DNA from: Dehalococcoidia bacterium
GTDB taxonomy: Bacteria > Chloroflexota > Dehalococcoidia > Dehalococcoidales > UBA5760
Length of the DNA stretch: 18,095 bases
Direction of reading: 5' to 3'
Assembly (NCBI GenBank): GCA_011176655.1
Contig: DUEB01000002.1
Coordinates: 1-18,095, forward strand
This document shows, in pieces, positions 1 to 7,513 of the stretch. The stretch's first letter is position 1, and each line of letters opens with the position of its first letter. The translations under genes and the position numbers were made by a program. The notes below the pieces were generated by a model. The model was not told the DNA's origin. It saw nothing but the letters and a program-made list of their open reading frames with translations, and did not search any database.

Positions 1-414
1 CTACTGACCAGGTTCGGCACCCCGCTAAAGAGCCTCATCGACTACTGCGGCGGCATGGACGAGAGGGCTAACAAGGTCATCCTCGGCGGCCCGATGATGG
101 GCATCGCCCAGTTCGACCTTGACTTTCCCGCCGTCAAGGGGACAAACAGCATCCTGGTAACGGAGAGCCGCCCCTTAAGAGAGCAGGACTGCATAAGCTG
201 CGGCAAGTGCATCGAAATCTGCCCCATGCGCCTCATGCCTACCCTGCTGGCCCGATATGCCAAGGCGGGCCGCTACGACGATTGCCGGGAGGCCTATATC
301 GACGACTGCTTTGAGTGCGGGGCCTGCACCTATACCTGCCCGGCCAATATTCCGCTCGTGCAGTATATAAAAATAGCCAAGAAAGAACTAGCCAAAAGGA
401 AAGCGGGTAAGTGA
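1..414 (+). CDS. rnfC: Rnf electron-transport complex subunit C, C-terminal part (cut by window edge)
   Basis: The reading frame is open from base 1, so only the last 137 residues are present and the start lies outside the window. The visible part carries two ferredoxin-type 4Fe-4S motifs, CISCGKCIEICP and CFECGACTYTCP, spaced as in the C-terminal domain of RnfC, preceded by a GGPMMG segment typical of the family. RnfC is the peripheral cytoplasmic subunit that binds NADH and FMN and passes electrons to or from RnfB; those nucleotide-binding regions are not visible here. The stop codon overlaps the GTG start of rnfD in a GTGA tetranucleotide, indicating translational coupling. Identity is firm from the motifs together with the rnfDGEAB genes that follow. 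Confidence 0.93.
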   Translation, partial: LLTRFGTPLKSLIDYCGGMDERANKVILGGPMMGIAQFDLDFPAVKGTNSILVTESRPLREQDCISCGKCIEICPMRLMPTLLARYAKAGRYDDCREAYIDDCFECGACTYTCPANIPLVQYIKIAKKELAKRKAGK

Positions 415-1412
415 CTCAGGAAGACGCTAAAGAGCTGACTCAAGAGGTCACCGGGGAAGCGACTGAAGCGAGACAGTTCCTGATTTCACCGGGGCCCCAC
501 CTGTGGAAGGGGCTCTCGGTGAGCCGGATAATGTATCTCGTGGTCTATGCCCTTCTCCTGCCCGCCGGCGCCGGGGTCTATTTCTTCGGTCAGCGTGCCC
601 TCTCGGTGATGGGGGTAAGCATCGGGGCTGCCATCCTCACCGAGTATATCTGTAAGAAGATGAGAGGGCAGCCCTTTATCATGGACGGGAGCGCCATTGT
701 TACCGGGCTGCTCCTCGCCCTAGTCCTTCCGCCGACGCTCCCCCTATGGATGGTGGCTATCGGCTCGGTATTCGCCATTGCCATTGTTAAGGAAGCCTTC
801 GGCGGTCTGGGGCACAACATCTTTAACCCGGCCCTGGCCGCCCGTGCCTTCATGTCGGTCAGCTTCCCCATGGAGATGACCACCTGGGTAAAGCCGATGG
901 GCTTCGGGGCGGATGCGGTAACCTGCGCCACCCCTCTGAGCGGCACCTCTATGTGGCAACCCTTCGACCCTTCGGTATATCGGGCGCTGTTCCTGGGTAA
1001 CACCGCCGGCTCAATCGGCGAGACCTCAGCCCTTCTTATCCTGATTGGCGGCGCCTTTTTGCTGGCGTGCGGCATCATAAACTGGCGAATTCCGGCCATC
1101 TACATCGGCGTCGTCGCCCTGATAGCACTCGGCTTCGGCGAGGACCCCCTGTTTCACATCCTGGCCGGGGGGCTCATGCTCGGCGCCTTCTTTATGGCGA
1201 CGGACTATGTTACCTCGCCCCTCACCAACCGCGGCAAGATAATCTTCAGCGTGGCTCTGGGATTGCTCACCATGATTATAAGACGCTTCGCGGGCATGCC
1301 GGAAGGGGTATGTTACTCCATCCTGTTTATGAACGCCATTACCCCCCTTATTGACCGCTATACCAAACTAAAGCCCTACGGGCTGGTAAAGAAGGTGGCC
1401 GGTGGCAGCTAA
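411..1412 (+). CDS. rnfD: Rnf complex membrane subunit D
   Basis: A 333-residue, strongly hydrophobic protein with about ten membrane segments, of the NqrB/RnfD family. It carries covalently bound FMN in characterised complexes and forms part of the ion-translocating membrane core. The flavin attachment site is visible as D168-A-V-T-C-A-T174-P-L, with Thr174 as the expected acceptor for ApbE-type flavin transfer. The FGGLGHNIFNPAL segment (residues 130-142) and the C-terminal MATDYVTSPLT block are family hallmarks. Translation begins at a GTG overlapping the rnfC stop. The first 25 residues are polar and rich in Glu, a cytoplasmic tail before the first helix. The end overlaps rnfG by 11 bp, so the operon is tightly coupled. 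Confidence 0.95.
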   Translation: MTQEDAKELTQEVTGEATEARQFLISPGPHLWKGLSVSRIMYLVVYALLLPAGAGVYFFGQRALSVMGVSIGAAILTEYICKKMRGQPFIMDGSAIVTGLLLALVLPPTLPLWMVAIGSVFAIAIVKEAFGGLGHNIFNPALAARAFMSVSFPMEMTTWVKPMGFGADAVTCATPLSGTSMWQPFDPSVYRALFLGNTAGSIGETSALLILIGGAFLLACGIINWRIPAIYIGVVALIALGFGEDPLFHILAGGLMLGAFFMATDYVTSPLTNRGKIIFSVALGLLTMIIRRFAGMPEGVCYSILFMNAITPLIDRYTKLKPYGLVKKVAGGS

Positions 1413-1944
1413 GAAAAGCACCTTAAAGAATGCTTTCCCCATCATCCTGCTCACCATAGTGGTGACGGTGTGTGTCAGCCTGCTTACCTATGTCGACCGC
1501 CTCACCCGGGAAAGGATTAGCGCCCAGGAGGACGAAGCCGTTAAGACCCTGCTCAGCGAGATGTTCCCCGAGATGAGCCGCTATGAGTTTAAGGACGAGA
1601 TATATACCATATACTCCGATGGCGACCGGCTCGGCTATGCCTTTCTCGCCATCGGCAAGGGCTACGGCGGCGACATTAACATCCTGGTCGGACTTAGTGA
1701 CGAGACGACCGTAAAAGGGATAACCATCGTCTCCCAGACGGAGACCCCGGGGCTGGGCACCAGAATCGCCGAACCGTCCTTCACCGACCAGTTCGCCGGG
1801 TTAGATATTAACGACGTGGCTCTGAGCCGCGACGGCGGCCGGATAGACGCCATAACCAGCTCCACGATAAGCTCCAGTGCCGTCGTTGAGGCGGTGAGCG
1901 AAACGGCCATGGAAAAACTTAAGCAGCTTAAGGGTAACGAGTAG
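1402..1944 (+). CDS. rnfG: Rnf complex FMN-binding subunit G
   Basis: A 180-residue protein with one N-terminal membrane helix (about residues 10-29) and an extracytoplasmic FMN-binding domain of the NqrC/RnfG family. The TETPGLGTRIAEP block (residues 113-125) is characteristic. The covalent flavin site reads D149-A-I-T-S-S-T155, where the family more often has SGAT; the acceptor threonine is kept but the Gly-Ala pair is Ser-Ser. The start is a GTG inside the end of rnfD, chosen because the hydrophobic helix begins shortly afterwards and the reading frame fits the family length. Its TAG stop lies inside the TAGGAGG ribosome-binding sequence of rnfE. It relays electrons between flavins within the Rnf membrane module. 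Confidence 0.93.
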   Translation: MAAKKSTLKNAFPIILLTIVVTVCVSLLTYVDRLTRERISAQEDEAVKTLLSEMFPEMSRYEFKDEIYTIYSDGDRLGYAFLAIGKGYGGDINILVGLSDETTVKGITIVSQTETPGLGTRIAEPSFTDQFAGLDINDVALSRDGGRIDAITSSTISSSAVVEAVSETAMEKLKQLKGNE

Positions 1945-1954
1945 GAGGCTCAAG

Positions 1955-2569
1955 ATGGGTAAATTCGCCAAGGAGTTTGCCAAAGGACTAATCCTCTCCA
2001 ACCCGGTCTTCGTCCTGGCCCTGGGCCTGTGCCCCACGCTGGCTATCAGCACCTCGATTGATAACGCCCTGGGCATGACGCTGGCGGTGCTCATCGTCCT
2101 TCTCGGCTCGAATATCATCATTGCCGCCATCAGAAACTATGTCCCCAACATCACGCGCATTCCCATCTTCATCGTCATCATCGCTACCCTGGTTACCGTG
2201 GTCAACCTGATATTCCACGCCTACCTGCCCGCTACCTACGAAGCCCTGGGCATCTTCCTGCCTCTAGTGGTGGTTAACTGCATCATACTCGGCCGGGCCG
2301 AGGCCTTCGCCTCCAAGAATCCGGTCATTCACTCCATTGCCGATGCCCTGGGCATTACCGTGGGCTTCATGCTGGCCCTGCTCATGATATCCTTCATCAG
2401 ACAGGTGCTCGGCACCGGCGGCCTCTCGGTGTTCGGTCACGACCTTTTCAGCCTGCCGGTCTTAAGAGACCACCCGATAGCCATCTTTATCCTGCCCTAC
2501 GGGGCCTTCCTGGTCATCGGGCTGCTCATGGGGCTATTCCGGCGAACGGGGGTGATGAAGAGTGAGTGA
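1955..2569 (+). CDS. rnfE: Rnf complex membrane subunit E
   Basis: A 204-residue membrane protein of the NqrD/RnfE family with about six helices. Cys26 in LALGLCPTLA and Cys109 in VVNCIILGRAEA are the half-membrane cysteines that, with the matching pair in RnfA, ligate an iron-sulfur centre in the membrane core of known Rnf/Nqr structures. The ATG start is preceded by GTAGGAGG at 1941-1948, a near-consensus ribosome-binding site with correct spacing. The gene overlaps rnfA by 8 bp. RnfE and RnfA are pseudo-symmetric paralogues with opposite topology, and both are present here, so the ion-pumping core is complete. Confidence 0.95.
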   Translation: MGKFAKEFAKGLILSNPVFVLALGLCPTLAISTSIDNALGMTLAVLIVLLGSNIIIAAIRNYVPNITRIPIFIVIIATLVTVVNLIFHAYLPATYEALGIFLPLVVVNCIILGRAEAFASKNPVIHSIADALGITVGFMLALLMISFIRQVLGTGGLSVFGHDLFSLPVLRDHPIAIFILPYGAFLVIGLLMGLFRRTGVMKSE

Positions 2570-3137
2570 ACTGGTAGCCATCTTCCTGGGTATGGTGCTC
2601 ATCAACAACTTTATCCTGGTGAGATTCCTGGGTCTCTGTCCCTTCTTCGGCGTCTCCAAGCAACTGGGAAGCGCCATCAGCATGGGGGTAGCGGTTACCT
2701 TCGTTATGGCTATTGCCTCGCTGGCTACCTGGCTCATCCGTAACTACATCCTGATTCCCCTCGACATTGAGTATATGCACATCGTCATCTTTATCCTGGT
2801 AATCGCCACCCTGGTTCAGATAATCGAGCTCTTCATCAAGAAAACGAACCTCGGGCTCTACTTTTCCTTCGGCATCTACCTGCCCCTGATTACCACCAAC
2901 TGCGCCGTGCTCGGCATCACCCTGATAAACGCCACCCAGGACTACTCGTTCAGCAGCAGCATTGTGGCCGCCCTCGGCGGCGGCCTGGGCTTTACCCTGG
3001 TTCTGGCCATAATGAGTGGGATAAGGGAGAAGCTGGAGCTGGCCAACACCCCCAAGTCAATGAAGGGGCTACCCATCGCCTTTATTATCGCCGCCCTGCT
3101 CGGTCTTGCCTTCGTCGGCTTTAGCGGCATAATATAA
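2562..3137 (+). CDS. rnfA: Rnf complex membrane subunit A
   Basis: A 191-residue membrane protein of the NqrE/RnfA family with about six helices. Cys26 in FLGLCPFFG and Cys114 in ITTNCAVLG are the conserved cysteines that share the intramembrane iron-sulfur centre with RnfE. The start is a GTG inside the end of rnfE (8-bp overlap); the sequence GGGGGTGATG just upstream can serve for ribosome binding. Length and motif spacing match typical RnfA. A 32-bp A/T-rich spacer follows before rnfB. The sequence does not tell whether the complex pumps Na+ or H+. Confidence 0.95.
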   Translation: MSELVAIFLGMVLINNFILVRFLGLCPFFGVSKQLGSAISMGVAVTFVMAIASLATWLIRNYILIPLDIEYMHIVIFILVIATLVQIIELFIKKTNLGLYFSFGIYLPLITTNCAVLGITLINATQDYSFSSSIVAALGGGLGFTLVLAIMSGIREKLELANTPKSMKGLPIAFIIAALLGLAFVGFSGII

Positions 3138-3169
3138 ATAAATAATAATGGTATAATGTAAGAGGAGAG

Positions 3170-4018
3170 ATGATGCCTATCGGAATAATGGCCGCCATAG
3201 GGCTAGCCTGTGGCCTGATAATATACCTGGTCTACATCAAGGTCCCGCAGAAGGTAAAGGGGCTTGAGAAGACCGAGGAAATAACCTCCATCCTGCCCGG
3301 TATGAACTGCGGTGCCTGTGGCTATCCCGGCTGCTTCGCCTATGCTCAGGCGCTATCTCAGGACCCCGACCTGATCACCAAGACGCCCTGCTCTCAGGTG
3401 CTCCAGGACCCGGACAGCCTGGCAAAGCTGGAGAAGGCGCTCGGCTGCAAACTGGACGCCGCCGCCATGTGTAAAAAGGCGCTCGTCCACTGCGGCGGTA
3501 ACTCCGAGACTGTCTGCGACTACTCCGGCGTCCAGACCTGCAAGGCGGCCGCTCAGCTCTTAAGGGGATACAGGAAGTGCCCCTATGCCTGCCTCGGTCT
3601 CGGTGACTGCGTCGAGATATGCCCTCAGGGTGCCATCTCTATCGACCCGGAGAAGAATATCGCCATCGTCGACCCGGAGAAGTGTACCGGCTGCGGACTC
3701 TGTGTCACCGAATGTCCGCAGGACCTCATCGAGCTGGTGCCCGCCGGAACCAAGGTCGCCTTCCTCTGCAACTACCAGCCACTGAAGAACATCCCGGGCC
3801 GGGAAAGGTGTGACTACGGCTGTACCCACTGCCGGAAGTGCTTCAAGGCCTGCGAATTTGAGGCGATAGAGTGGAACAAAGAGACCGCACTGCCGGAGTT
3901 TAACCAGGAGAAGTGCACCCTCTGCCTTAAGTGCGTGGAGGTCTGCCCCCAGAACACGCTGGCTGATTTTACCAAAATGGGGAAGGAGAAAGAGGCAGAA
4001 CTAGTCGCCGCGAAGTAA
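3170..4018 (+). CDS. rnfB: Rnf complex iron-sulfur subunit B
   Basis: A 282-residue protein with an N-terminal membrane anchor (about residues 4-23) followed by cytoplasmic iron-sulfur domains. Cys47, 50, 55 and 74 (NCGACGYPGC plus a distal Cys) form the RnfB-specific 4Fe-4S domain. Then come KCPYACLGLGDCVEICP (137-152) and CTGCGLCVTECP (172-183), and a second ferredoxin-like pair, CTHCRKCFKACE (218-229) and CTLCLKCVEVCP (249-260). This suggests about five clusters, more than the short proteobacterial RnfB and similar to the longer anaerobe type. It is the entry point for electrons from soluble ferredoxin. AGAGGAGAG lies just upstream; either ATG 3170 or the adjacent ATG 3173 could be used, the second being slightly better spaced. 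It ends the rnfCDGEAB order known from clostridia and Thermotogae. Confidence 0.95.
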   Translation: MMPIGIMAAIGLACGLIIYLVYIKVPQKVKGLEKTEEITSILPGMNCGACGYPGCFAYAQALSQDPDLITKTPCSQVLQDPDSLAKLEKALGCKLDAAAMCKKALVHCGGNSETVCDYSGVQTCKAAAQLLRGYRKCPYACLGLGDCVEICPQGAISIDPEKNIAIVDPEKCTGCGLCVTECPQDLIELVPAGTKVAFLCNYQPLKNIPGRERCDYGCTHCRKCFKACEFEAIEWNKETALPEFNQEKCTLCLKCVEVCPQNTLADFTKMGKEKEAELVAAK

Positions 4019-4235
4019 GCTCCCGCTGAGGGATAGCACCGTCTGCCAGGTCGGGTTACCCGGCCAGAAGAGCATATTTTAGCTTGTATAATCTAGGGCC
4101 ATAATCTAGAATATAACCCGGGAGTAACTGGAAAAGGCGGGACTCAGTAGCGATAGGTCTAAGCAGGATAATCTCACTTCTGGTTACCCGATAAGCGAAT
4201 AGAGATAAATCCTGACACCTTAACAAACATAAACG

Positions 4236-4790
4236 ATGCGGGTTATTGCGGGCAAAGCTAAAGGACACCCCCTTAAGGTACCGAAGGGCACCCCCACCCG
4301 CCCGGCAACAGACCTGGTGCGCGGGGCGATTTTTTCTATACTGGAGAACCTCACCCCCGACTGGACACAGGTGCTTGATGTCTTCTCCGGCAGCGGAGCC
4401 CTGGGTATCGAAGCGCTAAGCCGCGGTGCCGACTGGGTGGACTTTGTTGACCGTGAGCGGCGGTGCTGTGATATAATTAGGCAAAATCTGGAAAAGACAG
4501 GGTTTACTACTAAGGCCCATGTCTACTGCTGTAGTGTTAATAAGGCGATTCGCTTTCTTGATAAGGAGTACAGCGTTATACTGATGGACCCACCCTATTC
4601 TGATTCATCGATAGGTGATGTAGTAACCAAACTGGCCACCTCGAGTCTCGTCGGGAAAGACTCAATCGTAATAGTAACCCACTCTCCCCACTTCCCCCTG
4701 GTTCCAGCCTACTCCACACTGGGTCTCATTAAGGAGCGCCGCCACGGGGACAGTTGTATCTCAATCTACAAGCAGGAGGCTGAACCTTGA
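4236..4790 (+). CDS. rsmD: 16S rRNA (guanine966-N2)-methyltransferase
   Basis: A 184-residue class I methyltransferase of the RsmD family, which methylates guanine 966 of 16S rRNA using S-adenosylmethionine. It begins MRVIAGKAKG, as most family members do, followed by the TRPATDLVRGAIFSIL block (21-36), the SAM-binding motif VLDVFSGSGALGIEA (46-60) and the catalytic DPPY at 118-121, where Asp/Pro-Pro-Tyr positions the target base. Length is normal. The ATG start fits the conserved N terminus, although no strong ribosome-binding site is seen upstream. It overlaps coaD by 4 bp; an rsmD-coaD pair is a very common arrangement in bacteria and supports both calls. Confidence 0.94.
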   Translation: MRVIAGKAKGHPLKVPKGTPTRPATDLVRGAIFSILENLTPDWTQVLDVFSGSGALGIEALSRGADWVDFVDRERRCCDIIRQNLEKTGFTTKAHVYCCSVNKAIRFLDKEYSVILMDPPYSDSSIGDVVTKLATSSLVGKDSIVIVTHSPHFPLVPAYSTLGLIKERRHGDSCISIYKQEAEP

Positions 4791-5272
4791 CTATTGCCAT
4801 CTGCCCGGGTAGCTTTGACCCCATCACCAACGGCCATCTTGATATTATCATCAGGGCTTCCAAGCTGTTCGATAAGCTAATCATCGGGGTCTATAAGACC
4901 CCCGACAAGCCCCTTCTCTTCACTACCGAAGAGAGGGCGGAACTGGTAAGACAATCCGTAACCAGTCTGCCTAACGTTGAGGTCAGGATCTTCTCCGGGC
5001 TCACCGTTGCCTTTGCCAAGGAGGTGAATGCCCAGACCATAGTCCGCGGGCTGAGGATGAGCGCCGATTTCGAAAGAGAATTCGACCTGGCCATGATGAA
5101 TAAGAAGCTGTCCCCGGACATAGAACTAATCTGCCTCATGTCAGACCTGAAATACCAGTTTCTCAGCTCCAGTCTGCTCAAGGAAGCCGCCAGACTGGGA
5201 GGTGATGTCACTAACCTGGTCCCGAAACACGTAGCTAAAGCTCTAAGAAAGAAGGTCGGTAGCCAAATGTAG
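4787..5272 (+). CDS. coaD: Phosphopantetheine adenylyltransferase
   Basis: A 161-residue enzyme that transfers AMP from ATP to 4'-phosphopantetheine, the penultimate step of coenzyme A synthesis, in the cytoplasm. The nucleotidyltransferase signature GSFDPITNGH (8-17, a TxGH motif), the RGLR loop (87-90) and the second signature LSSSLLKE (126-133, usually ISSSxVK/R) are all present. Translation starts at TTG within a TTGA overlap with the rsmD stop; an AGGAGG at 4774-4779, seven bases upstream, decides this start. Length is typical of the family. Confidence 0.95.
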   Translation: MTIAICPGSFDPITNGHLDIIIRASKLFDKLIIGVYKTPDKPLLFTTEERAELVRQSVTSLPNVEVRIFSGLTVAFAKEVNAQTIVRGLRMSADFEREFDLAMMNKKLSPDIELICLMSDLKYQFLSSSLLKEAARLGGDVTNLVPKHVAKALRKKVGSQM

Positions 5273-5344
5273 AATTAGCTGAAAGCAAAAAAGGCGGTTC
5301 GCTTAAAGCAACCAATTATCCAGCAACAAGGACAGGAGGTATAT

Positions 5345-5617
5345 ATGGCTTACAAGATTACCGATGAGTGTATTAGCTGTGGCGCCTGTGAACCGGAATG
5401 CCCCAACGAGGCGATTAGCGAGGGAGAGACAGTCTACGTGATTGACCCCGATAAGTGCACCGAGTGTGTCGGCAGCCACACAGAATCAAAGTGCGCCGAG
5501 GTCTGCCCGGTTGACTGCTGTGAAACCGACCCCGAGCACGCCGAGACCAAAGAGCAGCTCCTTGAAAAATGGCGTAAGCTGCACCCGGGTGAAGAACCAG
5601 CCGAAGGAACCTTCTAG
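5345..5617 (+). CDS. Small 2[4Fe-4S] ferredoxin, Allochromatium (YfhL-like) type
   Basis: A 90-residue acidic protein with Cys9, 12, 15 and 19 in [12 protein letters not shown] for one 4Fe-4S cluster and Cys38, 41, 50 and 54 for the other. The eight-residue insertion between the second and third cysteine of the second motif and the extended C-terminal tail (residues 60-90, ending in a charged [11 protein letters not shown] stretch) are typical of the Alvin-type ferredoxins, which have unusually low potentials. An AGGAGGT at 5334-5340 precedes the ATG. It lies 72 bp after coaD and could be a separate unit. Proximity to rnf makes it a plausible partner of the Rnf complex, but that is inference; Alvin-type ferredoxins have other roles too. 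Confidence 0.9.
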   Translation: MAYKITDECISCGACEPECPNEAISEGETVYVIDPDKCTECVGSHTESKCAEVCPVDCCETDPEHAETKEQLLEKWRKLHPGEEPAEGTF

Positions 5618-5638
5618 GTTCCACCAATCAGGGAAGCA

Positions 5639-5672
5639 AACCCCCGTTAGACGAACAGGGCTAGCGGGGGTT
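5639..5672. terminator. Hairpin between convergent genes, probable bidirectional terminator
   Basis: The arms AACCCCCGTTAG and CTAGCGGGGGTT form a 12-bp stem with one G-U pair and a 10-base loop. It sits between the ends of the ferredoxin gene (plus) and the CvpA gene (minus), where a shared terminator is expected. The T tracts are short on both sides (TTAAT on plus, TTTGC on minus), so it is not a textbook intrinsic terminator. Confidence 0.6.
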
Positions 5673-5723
5673 AATCACTACCTAACGTGCCGTCACTCTT
5701 CACGGTCAGCGTTCTAAAGCCGG

Positions 5724-6212
5724 CTAATCAAAGAAAGAGCGTATGGCGTCAAAATCGTCAGGCAGCAGCGCCAGCACCTTGGGGAAGCGGTCCAGTAAGA
5801 TGGGCGCGATATTTGAGTCAGCGATGGCCCCCGAAACCCCCAGGTACTTAACCCAGATTGCCAGAACGGCACCACAGAACATAGCCCCGACCACGAAGCC
5901 GAGAATGGCACCCACCAGCCGGTTAGCCCAACCGAGCATTATGACTGAAGCCGCCTTCTCCAGGAGGCGCGCTAGTATGGCGGCAACTACCATGACCCCG
6001 ATGAAGATAATGGCAAAGGCAGCCACCTTCGCCCAGGTAGGTGAGGAAATAAGCGTCAGGTGCTCGGAAAAGGGCATATAATAGCGCCCGGCCAGGAATA
6101 TGCCAAGCACCAACCCGGCCAGGGTCAGTGCCATCTTTATGATTCCCTTTCTCAGCCCGATAAAGGTAGCCAGGCCGATGACCACTACGAGAACGATATC
6201 AAGCCAGTTCAC
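5724..6212 (-). CDS. CvpA-family membrane protein
   Basis: A 162-residue protein with four predicted membrane segments (about residues 4-20, 28-45, 63-84 and 98-123). The N terminus MNWLDIVLVVVIGLATFIGL and the FIGLRKGIIK block match the CvpA/colicin V production family, whose members are linked to envelope integrity but whose biochemical role is poorly defined. The start is GTG at 6212; no in-frame ATG lies close upstream and the ribosome-binding site (GGGCGAG) is weak. It follows the ABC permease by 47 bp on the same strand and may be the last gene of that operon, or an independent gene. Confidence 0.8.
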   Translation of the reverse strand: MNWLDIVLVVVIGLATFIGLRKGIIKMALTLAGLVLGIFLAGRYYMPFSEHLTLISSPTWAKVAAFAIIFIGVMVVAAILARLLEKAASVIMLGWANRLVGAILGFVVGAMFCGAVLAIWVKYLGVSGAIADSNIAPILLDRFPKVLALLPDDFDAIRSFFD

Positions 6213-6259
6213 AATAGCTCGCCCATCCTATCCAGCCCACTCATCTTTGATACATAATA

Positions 6260-7513
6260 TCATCCATAATGAAGCGCATCAATAGGGTTCAGCCGGGCCG
6301 CCCTCAGCGCCGGGTATATCCCGGAGACCAGACCGATAAAGATCGCCACCGATATCGCCAGGATGATGATGTCCGCCGAGACCACTGTCGTAAACGCCTC
6401 CCCGGCGAAGCTGAGCCTGGAAAAAAGGCGCGCCATAATCACGCCGGCAGCTATGCCGACAGCACTACCCACCAGGCTAATCACCGCCGCTTCCAGCAGG
6501 AACTGACGCAAAATATCCCGCCGCTTGGCACCTACCGCCTTGCGAATGCCTATCTCCCGGGTACGCTCGGTTACCGAGACCAGCATGATGTTCATGATGC
6601 CGATACCGCCGACGAGCAGGGAAATACCGGCAATGGCCCCCAGCAGCAGGGTGAGCACCCCGGTTATTTGCTGCACCGTGCTGAGTATCTGTTCCTGGCT
6701 GATAGCCGCAAAGTCGTCCTCATCACCGGAGCCCAGGCGATGCCGCTGCCGCAAAACGTCTTCAATATCCAGAATGGCCCCGTTAACGGACTCGGCGCTA
6801 GTCACCTCGACAATAATACTCTGCACCGCATCCTCACCACTAGCCGTACGCTGGGTAAACAGTCGGGAGTGATAGGTGGTGATGGGCACCAGAACCATCT
6901 CATCCTGACTGATACCCATCATGGCGCCACCCTTAGCTGCCAGAACCCCGACCACGGTAAAGCGACGCCCCTTGATTTTAACCTTCTGTCCCACCGGGTC
7001 AGCCTCGCCGAACAGGTCGCGGGCCGTCTTATCCCCGAGGACGGCTACCATGTCCCGGTGCGTTACGTTCCTCTCCGAGATGAACTGCCCGGAGACCAGG
7101 GAGTAACCCATAGCTCCCATATAGGCAGGGGTGGTCCCGGTTATGCTGGTGGTAATACTCTCGCTGCCGGCGATTACGTCGGCATAGTTACTGCCCACCG
7201 GAGCCACACTAGCTACGGCACGGACCCGAGACGGGTCAGCCAGAGCCTCGGCGTCATCGACACTGAGGGTAGGCATGCTTCCGGTCAGCCCCCCGAAGCC
7301 CGTCGCCCCCGGCGTCTGGGGTATCACGTAGATAGCATTGCTGCCCAGCCCCTCCAGGGTAGAGGTAATACTGGCTTCAACCCCCCTCCCGATTGACATC
7401 AGCCCGATTACCGCGGCGACGCCGATGATTATACCCAGCATGGTCAGCGCCGAGCGCAGCTTGTTAGCCGCCAGCGATTTCAGGGCGGTGGTCAGGGAAT
7501 CTTTAAACCCCAC
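6260..7513 (-). CDS. MacB-like ABC transporter permease
   Basis: A 417-residue permease of the MacB/FtsX type: one N-terminal helix (about residues 20-42) after a short amphipathic segment, a large extracytoplasmic MacB_PCD domain (about 45-260), and three C-terminal helices in an FtsX domain containing the hallmark RTREIGIRKAVGAKRRDIL. I chose the GTG at 7513 because GGGAGGA lies nine bases upstream inside the end of the ATPase gene; a longer frame begins at 7567 but would run deep into the ATPase gene. The overlap with the ATPase stop is 11 bp. In the family, a dimer of this protein with the ATPase moves or extrudes hydrophobic compounds or peptides by mechanotransmission. The substrate cannot be read from the sequence. 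Confidence 0.9.
   Translation of the reverse strand: MGFKDSLTTALKSLAANKLRSALTMLGIIIGVAAVIGLMSIGRGVEASITSTLEGLGSNAIYVIPQTPGATGFGGLTGSMPTLSVDDAEALADPSRVRAVASVAPVGSNYADVIAGSESITTSITGTTPAYMGAMGYSLVSGQFISERNVTHRDMVAVLGDKTARDLFGEADPVGQKVKIKGRRFTVVGVLAAKGGAMMGISQDEMVLVPITTYHSRLFTQRTASGEDAVQSIIVEVTSAESVNGAILDIEDVLRQRHRLGSGDEDDFAAISQEQILSTVQQITGVLTLLLGAIAGISLLVGGIGIMNIMLVSVTERTREIGIRKAVGAKRRDILRQFLLEAAVISLVGSAVGIAAGVIMARLFSRLSFAGEAFTTVVSADIIILAISVAIFIGLVSGIYPALRAARLNPIDALHYG

Noticed and set aside
4056..4268. A 70-codon minus-strand frame in the rnfB-rsmD gap
   Set aside because: It overlaps the rsmD start, has no ribosome site and no recognisable domain.
6269..7396. A long plus-strand reading frame opposite the MacB-like permease
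   Set aside because: It is rich in Arg, His, Asp and Pro with no domain pattern, and lies antisense to a clear FtsX-type permease; it is a frame shadow of a GC-rich gene.
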